Positions 1-5,799 of a DNA stretch of 41,451 nt are shown piece by piece. Both the position numbers and the translations under genes were made by a program. The DNA comes from an uncultured Bacilli bacterium (GTDB lineage Bacteria; Bacillota_I; Bacilli_A; RF39; UBA660): positions 1 to 41,451 of the forward strand of contig CAKOSE010000007.1 of assembly GCA_934102055.1 (NCBI GenBank). Direction: 5' to 3'. The stretch's first letter is position 1. Each line of letters starts with the position of its first letter. The notes beneath the pieces were generated by a model. That model had not been told where the DNA came from. It searched no databases and saw only the letters and a list, made by a program, of their open reading frames with translations.

Positions 1-26
1 TCTCCTTAATTTAATTATAACAAAAG

Positions 27-62
27 AAAAGTAGATCACATTCTTTTTATGTGTCTACTTTT
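27..62 (-). terminator. Terminator of the rpsB-tsf operon
   Basis: On the minus strand a strong hairpin (AAAAGTAGA-CACAT pairing with ATGTG-A-TCTACTTTT, one bulged base, A-rich loop) follows the tsf stop codon and runs into a T-rich stretch. It is a typical intrinsic terminator. Further downstream the minus strand ends the window with AATTAAGGAGA, which looks like the ribosome binding site of the next gene outside the window. Confidence 0.8.
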
Positions 63-89
63 ACTTTATCACTTCATCCTTTGATAACC

Positions 90-962
90 TTATTTCATTT
101 GATTTGCTACTTCTTCGGCAAAGTTTTCGTTTCTTTTTTCCATTCCTTCGCCTACTTCGTATCTTATCATGTTAACTAACTTACCACCATTATTAGCTAT
201 ATATTTTCCTACTGTTTCTTTGTTTTCTGCTTTGATGAAGATTTGGTTTTCTAAGCATACTTCTTCGTAGAATTTTTTTACTTTTCCAATCATGATTTGA
301 TCTATTCTTTCTGCTGGTTTTCCTTCGTTTAATAGTTGTTCTTTCATGATTTCTTTTTCTTTATTTAGGACTTCTTCTGGAACTTCGTTTTCATTTAGGT
401 ATTGTGGTCTCATTGCTGCGGCATGCATTGCTACTTCTTTTGCAACTTCTTCGTTTGCTCCTTCTAGAACTGTAAGTACAACAATTTTTCCTCCCATATG
501 TGAATATGTTCCAAAGTTTTGTGAGTCTGTTTTTTCTACTACTTCGAATCTACGGAAGCTTATTTTTTCTCCGATTTTTGAAGTTATTGCTATTACTTTG
601 TCGCTTATTTTTTCTCCATCTTTTTCTAGGTTTAATGCTTCGTCCATTGTTTTTGCATTGCTATCTATGATAATTTCTGCAAGTTCATTTACGAAGTTTT
701 GGAAATTTTCATTTTTTGCAACGAAGTCTGTTTCTGAATTTACTTCTAGAATTACTGCTTTATTTCCTTTTATTAAGGATTTTGCTAGTCCTTCTGCGGC
801 AATTCTTGATTCTTTTTTTGCGGCTTTTGAAATTCCTTTTTCTCTTAGCCAAGTGATGGCATCATCCATATTACCATTTGATTCTTGTAAAGCTTTTTTA
901 CAATCCATCATTCCTGCCCCAGTTTTTTCTCTTAGGGCTTTTACGTCTTGTGCACTGAACAT
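90..962 (-). CDS. tsf: Elongation factor Ts
   Basis: EF-Ts is the cytoplasmic guanine-nucleotide exchange factor that recycles EF-Tu-GDP to EF-Tu-GTP during translation. The 290-residue product has the N-terminal UBA-like domain (about residues 1-45, with REKTGAGMMDCKKAL) and the exchange-loop signature TDFVAKN at 78-84, followed by the core subdomains. Length matches the family. It starts 14 bases after the rpsB stop, with an AAAGGAGG site in the gap, so the two genes form the usual rpsB-tsf operon ending in the hairpin at 27..62. Nothing is broken. Confidence 0.97.
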   Translation of the reverse strand: MFSAQDVKALREKTGAGMMDCKKALQESNGNMDDAITWLREKGISKAAKKESRIAAEGLAKSLIKGNKAVILEVNSETDFVAKNENFQNFVNELAEIIIDSNAKTMDEALNLEKDGEKISDKVIAITSKIGEKISFRRFEVVEKTDSQNFGTYSHMGGKIVVLTVLEGANEEVAKEVAMHAAAMRPQYLNENEVPEEVLNKEKEIMKEQLLNEGKPAERIDQIMIGKVKKFYEEVCLENQIFIKAENKETVGKYIANNGGKLVNMIRYEVGEGMEKRNENFAEEVANQMK

Positions 963-976
963 TTAAGTTTCCTCCT

Positions 977-1936
977 TTATTTTAATGCAGTTACTAGATC
1001 TGCTTTTTTCATTGTACTATAACCTTTTATTCCTTTATCTTTTGCTATAGCTTTTAATTCTGTTAAAGTTTTTGTATTTAAGTCTTCTTGTTCTTCTTTT
1101 ATTTCTTCTTTAACTTCTGCTTTTTCTGGAGTTTTCTTTTCTTCTTTTTGTTCTGTTCTTTCTTTTTGTTGTTCTTTTTTGTTGTTTGCTTGTTGTCTTT
1201 CTTCTTTTCTTTGTGCTTTTTTACGATCTTCTGGAGAAATGCAATCTATTATTTCGTTTCCATTTACTTCTGCTACGGCGTTTGTTAAAGCATTAATTAC
1301 TAGTTTTACTGCTCTTACTGCGTCGTCGTTTGCTGGAATTACGTAATCTACCATATCTGGATCACAGTTTGTATCTACTATGCCGAATACTGGTATTTTT
1401 AATTTTCTTGCTTCTTTGATTGCTGTTTCTTCTGCTCTTGGATCAACTATAACTAGAGCACTTGGAAGTTTCTTCATTTCTCTTATACCACGTAGGTTTT
1501 TGTTTAACTTTTCGTATTCTTTTTTGATTTTGATTACTTCTTTTTTAGGAAGTGCTTCGAATACTCCGTTTTCTTCCATTTTTTCTATTTCTTCTAGTCT
1601 TTTGATTCTGCTTCTGATTGTTCTAAAGTTAGTTAGTGTTCCTCCTAACCATCTTTCGTTTACGAAGAACATGTTTGTTCTTTTTGCATTTTCTTCCATT
1701 GCTTCCATTGCTTGTTTTTTTGTTCCTACGTATAGAACTGTTCCACCATTTGAAGCAATTTTCTTTAATTCTGCATATGCTTCTTCGATTTGTTTTACTG
1801 TTTTTTGTAAGTCGATAATATAAATATCATCTCTTGATGTATAGATAAATTCTTTCATTTTAGGGTTCCATCTTCTTTTTTGATGTCCGAAGTGAACTCC
1901 TGCTTCTAATAAATAACTCATTGACACTACTGTCAT
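977..1936 (-). CDS. rpsB: 30S ribosomal protein S2 with a C-terminal SAP/Rho-N-like tail
   Basis: S2 is the small-subunit protein at the head-body junction. The start MTVVSMSYLLEAGVHFGHQ matches the conserved S2 N-terminus and follows a clear AAAGGAGG site. The S2 core ends near residue 235. After it comes a long Lys/Glu-rich linker and, in the last ~33 residues (about 287-319), a compact helical motif with LTELKAIAKDKGIKGY and a MKKADLVTAL end. That motif is typical of SAP/HeH/Rho N-terminal nucleic-acid-binding modules. Ordinary S2 is about 230-260 residues, so this 319-residue form is clearly extended. L20 in the same cluster carries a sibling tail. Function of the tail is unknown; nucleic-acid or ribosome binding is inferred. 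Confidence 0.96.
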   Translation of the reverse strand: MTVVSMSYLLEAGVHFGHQKRRWNPKMKEFIYTSRDDIYIIDLQKTVKQIEEAYAELKKIASNGGTVLYVGTKKQAMEAMEENAKRTNMFFVNERWLGGTLTNFRTIRSRIKRLEEIEKMEENGVFEALPKKEVIKIKKEYEKLNKNLRGIREMKKLPSALVIVDPRAEETAIKEARKLKIPVFGIVDTNCDPDMVDYVIPANDDAVRAVKLVINALTNAVAEVNGNEIIDCISPEDRKKAQRKEERQQANNKKEQQKERTEQKEEKKTPEKAEVKEEIKEEQEDLNTKTLTELKAIAKDKGIKGYSTMKKADLVTALK

Positions 1937-2021
1937 ATAATTTCCTCCTTTGTTTTTTTCTTCTACTAAGTTCTAAATAATATCACCTATTGGCACTAGA
2001 TATTACAATTCTTTAGTATGT

Positions 2022-2537
2022 TTATTTTAAAGCTTCTATTAATTCTGCTTTTTTCATTGAAGTATATCCTTCAACGTTCTTTTCTTTTGCCATTGCTTTT
2101 AGATCTGCAACTGTAAGTTTAGTTAAATCTTTGCTTTCTTCTTTTTTTGTTGTTTCTTTTTTAGGAGTAGCTTTTTTTACTTCTACTTTTTCTCCTTTTG
2201 CTATTTTAACTAAATTAGCAAATGCTTCTTTATCTTGGATTGCAAGTTCTGATAACATTTTTCTGTTAATTTCTACTCCTGCTTTGTTTAATCCATCAAT
2301 AAATCTTGAATAACTTATGTCGTTGTTTCTACATTCTGCATTGATTCTTGTTATCCATAATTTTCTAAAGTTTCTTTTTGTTTGTTTTCTATCTCTGTAT
2401 GCATATCTTTCTGAATGCATTACTTGTTCATGAGCTGTTTTATAAAGTCTATGTTTACTACCAAAGTAACCTTCGGCTTTTTTTAGTACTTTTTTACGTC
2501 TTGCACGTGTTGCAACACTATTTTTTACTCTTACCAT
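2022..2537 (-). CDS. rplT: 50S ribosomal protein L20 with a C-terminal SAP/Rho-N-like tail
   Basis: L20 binds 23S rRNA early in large-subunit assembly and, in Firmicutes, represses its own operon. Residues 1 to about 115 are a normal basic L20 (TRARRKKVLKKAEGYFGSKH, then KLWITRINAECR). The family is usually about 118 residues; this protein has 171. The extra part is a Lys/Glu/Thr linker and a final ~31-residue motif (about 141-171) with LTVADLKAMAKEKNVEGY and MKKAELIEAL. This is nearly the same module as at the end of S2. It is the last gene of infC-rpmI-rplT. No clear terminator separates it from rpsB. Confidence 0.96.
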   Translation of the reverse strand: MVRVKNSVATRARRKKVLKKAEGYFGSKHRLYKTAHEQVMHSERYAYRDRKQTKRNFRKLWITRINAECRNNDISYSRFIDGLNKAGVEINRKMLSELAIQDKEAFANLVKIAKGEKVEVKKATPKKETTKKEESKDLTKLTVADLKAMAKEKNVEGYTSMKKAELIEALK

Positions 2538-2553
2538 GTTTTTTTACTCCTTC

Positions 2554-2748
2554 CTATATTACGTTTTTGAATCTTTTGTAATCTGAATTACTTAGATTTG
2601 TTTTTGCTCCGGCTTTTTTAGATTGTGCTGGAGATTTTTTTCCTGTTAAGTGATTATTACCTGCATTTTGTTTAGTAATTGAACCACTTTGTCTTATGTT
2701 TAAAACTTTTCTAGTTCCTTTATGAGTTTTTATTTTATTTTTTCCCAT
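2554..2748 (-). CDS. rpmI: 50S ribosomal protein L35
   Basis: A 64-residue, strongly basic protein of the usual L35 size, with the N-terminal K-x-K-T-H-K-G pattern (KIKTHKGTRKVL) and a central HLTGKKSP. It sits between infC and rplT, the canonical order, and has an AGGAGG site just upstream of its ATG. L35 is a component of the large ribosomal subunit. Expression is expected to be co-controlled with infC and rplT by the leader upstream of infC. Confidence 0.95.
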   Translation of the reverse strand: MGKNKIKTHKGTRKVLNIRQSGSITKQNAGNNHLTGKKSPAQSKKAGAKTNLSNSDYKRFKNVI

Positions 2749-2758
2749 AATATACCTC

Positions 2759-3292
2759 CTACTTTTTTTCTTTTAGTGGTGCTAGTAACATTGTCATGCT
2801 TCTACCCTCTAATTTTGCTTTTTGTTCTACTACTGCTATTTCTTTTGTTTTTTCTGCAAATCTGTTCATTACTTCTTCTCCAAGTTCTGGGTGAATAATT
2901 TGTCTTCCTTTGAATCTGATACTTAGTTTTATTTTGTGTCCTTTTTCTAGATATTTTGAAGCGTTTCTAAGTTTTGTTTCAAAGTCTCCTACATCTATTA
3001 CGGGAGAAAGACGATATTCTTTTAATTCTACGTTGTTTGCTTGTTGTTTCTTTTTGTTTTCTTTCTCTTTTTTTGCTTTTTCATATTTGAACTTGTTATA
3101 GTCCATGATTTTGCAGACCGCAGGATTTCCATTTGCATTAATTAGAACTAAGTCTAAACCAGCGTAGTTTGCAATTGTTTGAGCATCTTTTATTTGCTTT
3201 ACTCCCATTTGTTCTCCATTTGGTCCTATTACTAAGACATGGGGAATTCTTATTTGTTCATTACATAACAAATCATTACTTTTTTTAGCTAT
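2759..3292 (-). CDS. infC: Translation initiation factor IF-3, probable AUA start
   Basis: IF-3 binds the 30S subunit, prevents premature 50S joining and proofreads start codons. The N-domain (NEQIRIPHVLVIGPNGEQMG), the basic linker and the C-domain (KIKLSIRFKGRQIIHPELG) are complete. An in-frame ATG exists at 3307, but it lies inside the Shine-Dalgarno sequence itself (ATGGAGGTG) and has only the leader terminator's T-tract upstream. Eight bases after GGAGG comes ATA at 3292, giving (M)AKKSNDLLCNEQIR, 177 residues. infC is known for AUU/AUC/AUA starts that IF-3 discriminates against, producing autoregulation, so I chose ATA. rpmI follows after about 10 bases. Confidence 0.93.
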   Translation of the reverse strand: MAKKSNDLLCNEQIRIPHVLVIGPNGEQMGVKQIKDAQTIANYAGLDLVLINANGNPAVCKIMDYNKFKYEKAKKEKENKKKQQANNVELKEYRLSPVIDVGDFETKLRNASKYLEKGHKIKLSIRFKGRQIIHPELGEEVMNRFAEKTKEIAVVEQKAKLEGRSMTMLLAPLKEKK

Positions 3293-3310
3293 ACTAAACA
3301 CCTCCATAAA

Positions 3311-3433
3311 ATATAAAAAGAGTACGAAATGTACTCTAATCCACCATAAAACATTAACAAATAGTTATTTTGGCTTTTTACCTATAGCTTGGTGCTATCA
3401 GGTGGATTTAGACATCTCTTTCCTTTTTTACGC
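3311..3433 (-). ncRNA. L20-leader type attenuator upstream of infC
   Basis: The 5' leader of infC-rpmI-rplT has three visible elements in transcript order. First, AAATCCACC (3401..3408 region) pairs with GGTGGATT at 3338..3345, closing a large stem. Second, inside it lies the hairpin ATAGC-ACCAA-GCTAT (3384..3398). Third, a terminator AGAGTAC-ATTTC-GTACTCT (3319..3337) is followed by TTTTTATATTTT. This matches the plan of the Firmicutes L20 leader, where L20 binding to an rRNA-like site favours termination. The assignment to that RNA family rests on position and architecture, not on a covariance model. Confidence 0.75.
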
Positions 3434-3438
3434 TCTTT

Positions 3439-3467
3439 ATTATACATAAATTATATTTATATGTCAA
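3439..3467 (-). promoter_or_regulatory. Consensus promoter of infC-rpmI-rplT
   Basis: Minus strand TTGACA (3462..3467), 17-base spacer, TATAAT (3439..3444): a perfect sigma-A consensus. Transcription would start near 3432 and run directly into the L20-type leader. Confidence 0.88.
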
Positions 3468-3489
3468 TGTTTTATGATATTTTTATTAA

Positions 3490-4293
3490 TTATTGATTGT
3501 TTTCTTCTGTTTTGTCTTCGTTTTTGGTTTGATTGTTTTCGTTTATTGGTTCTTTGTTTTTTGCTACTGTTAGGACTATTACTTCTTTGTCTTTTAGTTT
3601 TGTATTTTTGCTTGGTGTTTGTGATATTACTATGTAGTTTTCATAGTCATTTGTTTCTTTGTATTTTATTTCGTATTTTATATTGTTATTATCTAAAATA
3701 CTCATTACTTCGTTTATATTTTTTCCTGTGTAGTTTTCAGTTATATAAGTTTTTGTATATTTACCTATATATACTTTGATTGTTTTGTTTTTTCTTGTTT
3801 TTGTACCGGGTTTTTTATTTTGTTTTAGGACTATGTTATCTTTTGTTTGATCTTGGGTTTCTGTTTCTATTTTTTTGATATTTAGATCTTTTTTTGCTAG
3901 TATTAGTTCTGCTTGTTCATATGTCATATTTATTAGATTTGGTACTTTTATTTGGTCTTGTTTATGGTAAATGTATCCTCCAAGGAATATTATTCCTGTT
4001 AGGAAAAAGACCATTATAAATAAGATAAGCATTAGTAGTTTTTGTGTTGCTGTCATTCCTTTTTTTATTTCTTGGTTTTTGTTTTTTGTTGTTTTATTTT
4101 TTTGTTTTTTATCTTTGGTTTTGTATTTTGTTTTATTTATTGTTTTATGTTTTGTTTTTGTTTTTACTTTTTGGGTTTTGTCTTTGTGTTTTTGTTCTTG
4201 GTTTATTTGATATTCTTTTAATAACTTAAATCCACATTCTTTACAATATAATGCGTCTTGGTCATTTTGTTTACCACAGTGATTGCAGTACAT
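3490..4293 (-). CDS. Zinc-ribbon, single-pass membrane protein with two PASTA domains
   Basis: The 267-residue protein starts with a zinc ribbon (C3, C6, C17, C20 in MYCNHCGKQ...YCKECG). A long Lys/Thr-rich linker follows, then a transmembrane helix at about 86-108 and two extracytoplasmic PASTA repeats (about 115-177 with VPNLINMTYEQAELIL, and 178-245 with GKNINEVMSILDNN). PASTA domains normally bind muropeptides or beta-lactams on Ser/Thr kinases and class B PBPs. Here there is no kinase or transpeptidase domain, so this may be a sensor or scaffold reporting cell-wall state to a cytoplasmic zinc-ribbon partner; that is inference. It has its own promoter candidate and lies just upstream of the infC promoter. 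Confidence 0.8.
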   Translation of the reverse strand: MYCNHCGKQNDQDALYCKECGFKLLKEYQINQEQKHKDKTQKVKTKTKHKTINKTKYKTKDKKQKNKTTKNKNQEIKKGMTATQKLLMLILFIMVFFLTGIIFLGGYIYHKQDQIKVPNLINMTYEQAELILAKKDLNIKKIETETQDQTKDNIVLKQNKKPGTKTRKNKTIKVYIGKYTKTYITENYTGKNINEVMSILDNNNIKYEIKYKETNDYENYIVISQTPSKNTKLKDKEVIVLTVAKNKEPINENNQTKNEDKTEENNQ

Positions 4294-4317
4294 AATATGT
4301 CACCTTCTTGGTTTTAT

Positions 4318-4346
4318 ATTATATACTATTTTTTGGTTTTTTTGAA
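4318..4346 (-). promoter_or_regulatory. Probable promoter of the PASTA gene
   Basis: Minus strand TTCAAA (4341..4346), 17 bases, TATAAT (4318..4323). The -10 is perfect and the -35 is four of six. It lies in the only gap between the 96-residue gene and the PASTA gene. Confidence 0.55.
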
Positions 4347-4352
4347 GTGTTT

Positions 4353-4643
4353 TCACTTGTTTTTCAGATTGATTAGTTCTTGGTTTATTGCTTTTTGTAG
4401 TTTTTCTAACATTTCTATTGTTTCTTCTTTTTCTTGTTTTTTGTTTGGTTTTTTTGGTTTTTCTTCTAGTCCTCTTTCTTCTCTTACTTGTCTATAGAAA
4501 GCATTTGTACAAAGGAGTTGTGCTACTAGCATGAGCCAGTTTCCTAAGGCATTTTGTTCGTTTGCTGTTGCATCGTCTAAGAGGATATATCCTACTGCTA
4601 CTGCACTTAGTGTGAATAGTTTTGGAGGAATGTTTGGGAGCAT
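4353..4643 (-). CDS. Small conserved-looking hypothetical protein
   Basis: A 96-residue protein I cannot assign to a function. It begins MLPNIPPKLFTLSAVAVGYI, has two moderately hydrophobic stretches (about residues 8-22 and 32-46, the second with NALGNWLMLVAQLLCTNAFY), and ends in a charged, probably helical or coiled-coil tail rich in Lys and Glu. It could be a small membrane-associated protein. The ATG is preceded by AAGGAGG. It follows the 127-residue membrane protein with about 12 bases between, so the two are probably co-transcribed. Confidence 0.7.
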   Translation of the reverse strand: MLPNIPPKLFTLSAVAVGYILLDDATANEQNALGNWLMLVAQLLCTNAFYRQVREERGLEEKPKKPNKKQEKEETIEMLEKLQKAINQELINLKNK

Positions 4644-4655
4644 GATTTTACCTCC

Positions 4656-5039
4656 TTAATTGAATGCTATTTCTATGTCTAATTCTTCGTCTTTTAATGC
4701 TATATATAAGAATATTACTCCACTTATTGCTATTAGTAAAGAGCATATAAATGATAGGTATGCTAGATCTTTTGTCTTTTTGCTTGTATTATTGTTTAGT
4801 TCTGTTAGATCTTTATATGAATCATATAAGAAGTAGAAGTAACATATTACTAGTATTGTAAAGATTATTATCATTATTTTTCTATATTTTTCTTTACTTG
4901 TTTGATTACCATTTATGAAATAGTCTCTTTCTAGATTGTTAGAGTACCAGCTTGCTATTATTATTCCTATATATATTACCCAGATGAAATCTTCTATGTT
5001 TAGGGTTTTTAGTCTTTTGATTAGTTCTTGGTTATTCAT
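4656..5039 (-). CDS. Small multi-pass membrane protein, possibly leaderless
   Basis: 127 residues with an N-terminal soluble helix, then hydrophobic segments around residues 19-31, 53-71 and 92-116 (KDLAYLSFICSLLIAISGVIF), so about three membrane spans. I do not recognise a family. No Shine-Dalgarno sequence precedes the ATG. Instead a TATAAT lies only five bases upstream (5045..5050), which would put the transcript start at or next to the A of the start codon. It lies just after the terminator of the secG-rnr-smpB operon and so needs its own promoter. Function unknown. Confidence 0.7.
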   Translation of the reverse strand: MNNQELIKRLKTLNIEDFIWVIYIGIIIASWYSNNLERDYFINGNQTSKEKYRKIMIIIFTILVICYFYFLYDSYKDLTELNNNTSKKTKDLAYLSFICSLLIAISGVIFLYIALKDEELDIEIAFN

Positions 5040-5044
5040 ATTTA

Positions 5045-5073
5045 ATTATATGATAAGTTTTTTTGTATATTAA
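5045..5073 (-). promoter_or_regulatory. Candidate promoter giving a leaderless transcript
   Basis: Minus strand TTAATA (5068..5073), 17 bases, TATAAT (5045..5050), then five bases and the ATG of the 127-residue membrane protein. The -35 is four of six. The spacing implies transcription begins at about the start codon. Confidence 0.5.
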
Positions 5074-5094
5074 AAGACTCGTTATTGGAGTCTT
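5071..5094 (-). terminator. Terminator of the secG-rnr-smpB operon
   Basis: Minus strand AAGACTC-CAATAAC-GAGTCTT followed by TTAATATA. The 5' arm overlaps the stop codon of the preceding 87-residue gene. Confidence 0.75.
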
Positions 5095-5356
5095 ATTTTG
5101 TTTTTATTGTTCCTAGATACTGGTTTTCTTTTACTGTATATGTTTCTTGTGATTCTAGTGTTATGTATGCTAGGTTATTTCCTTTATTTGTTATTATATA
5201 TAGGTCAAATGGAGAATTTTTTTCTGTTTCTAGGAATGTGTTTTCTTTTATTATTTTTTCGTTATATGTTTTTAGATGTTCTATGTTTGTTTTTATCTTT
5301 GTTTTAGTTCCTTTTACTAGGGTTTTTGTTTCTTTACTTATTATATCTTTTTGCAT
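5093..5356 (-). CDS. Small hypothetical protein coupled to smpB
   Basis: An 87-residue soluble, basic protein of unknown function. The C-terminal half (PFDLYIITNKGNNLAYITLE, then a YLGTIK ending) reads as beta strands. Its ATG overlaps the smpB stop by one base (TAATG), so translation is probably coupled to smpB, and the operon terminator begins on its stop codon. The N-terminal half is Lys/Thr/Glu-rich. I see no catalytic motif. Confidence 0.65.
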   Translation of the reverse strand: MQKDIISKETKTLVKGTKTKIKTNIEHLKTYNEKIIKENTFLETEKNSPFDLYIITNKGNNLAYITLESQETYTVKENQYLGTIKTK

Positions 5357-5799
5357 TAGTAATTTTTCAGATCTTTTTCTAGTTTTCTTTTTAGATCTCT
5401 TTCTTTGATTGTTTCTCTTTTGTCATAGTTTTTTTTACCTTTACATATTCCTAGTAATAGTTTTGCTTTTCCTTTTTCATTAAAGTATATTTTTAGTGGA
5501 ATTAATGTGTATCCTTCTTTTGATGTTTTTTCATTTATTTTTTTTATTTCTTTTTTATGAAGTAGTAATCTTCTTTGTCTTGTTTCATTTGGGGTAAATA
5601 TTTTTGCACTATGGCTATAGTTTTTTATGAACATGTTTATTACAAATACTTCATTGTTTTTGATTCTGGCGTAGCTATCTTTTATGTTACAGGAACCTTC
5701 TCTTATTGATTTTACTTCACTTCCTAGGAGTTCTATTCCACATTCTATTTCTTCTTCAATGAAGTAGTTATAATTTGCTTTTCTATTTAGTATTTCCAT
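5356..5799 (-). CDS. smpB: SsrA-binding protein SmpB
   Basis: SmpB binds tmRNA and delivers it to stalled ribosomes for trans-translation. The 147-residue length is typical. Visible hallmarks are the N-terminal ANYNYFIEEEIECGIELLGS, the GSCNIKDSYARI segment, and the basic C-terminal tail with GICKGKKNYDKRETIKERD, which folds in the decoding channel. It overlaps the 3' end of rnr by 17 bases, and rnr-smpB pairing is a common functional link because RNase R degrades the rescued mRNA. No ssrA gene is seen in the window. Confidence 0.96.
   Translation of the reverse strand: MEILNRKANYNYFIEEEIECGIELLGSEVKSIREGSCNIKDSYARIKNNEVFVINMFIKNYSHSAKIFTPNETRQRRLLLHKKEIKKINEKTSKEGYTLIPLKIYFNEKGKAKLLLGICKGKKNYDKRETIKERDLKRKLEKDLKNY

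Noticed and set aside
346..966. Long plus-strand ORFs opposite tsf and opposite many other genes (also opposite valS, uvrA and uvrB)
   Set aside because: They are antisense to well-identified genes, have Leu/Phe/Ser-rich translations expected from the complement of A-rich coding sequence, and lack ribosome binding sites.
1979..2004. Hairpin AATAT-CAC-CTA...TAG-ATATT before rpsB as a terminator of the infC operon
   Set aside because: The stem is short and bulged and no T-run follows on the minus strand. It could at most be a leader element.
4345..4358. AAGTG-TTTT-CACTT hairpin as a terminator
   Set aside because: The T-run lies on the plus-strand side, but no plus-strand gene ends there. On the minus strand it is followed by A residues.
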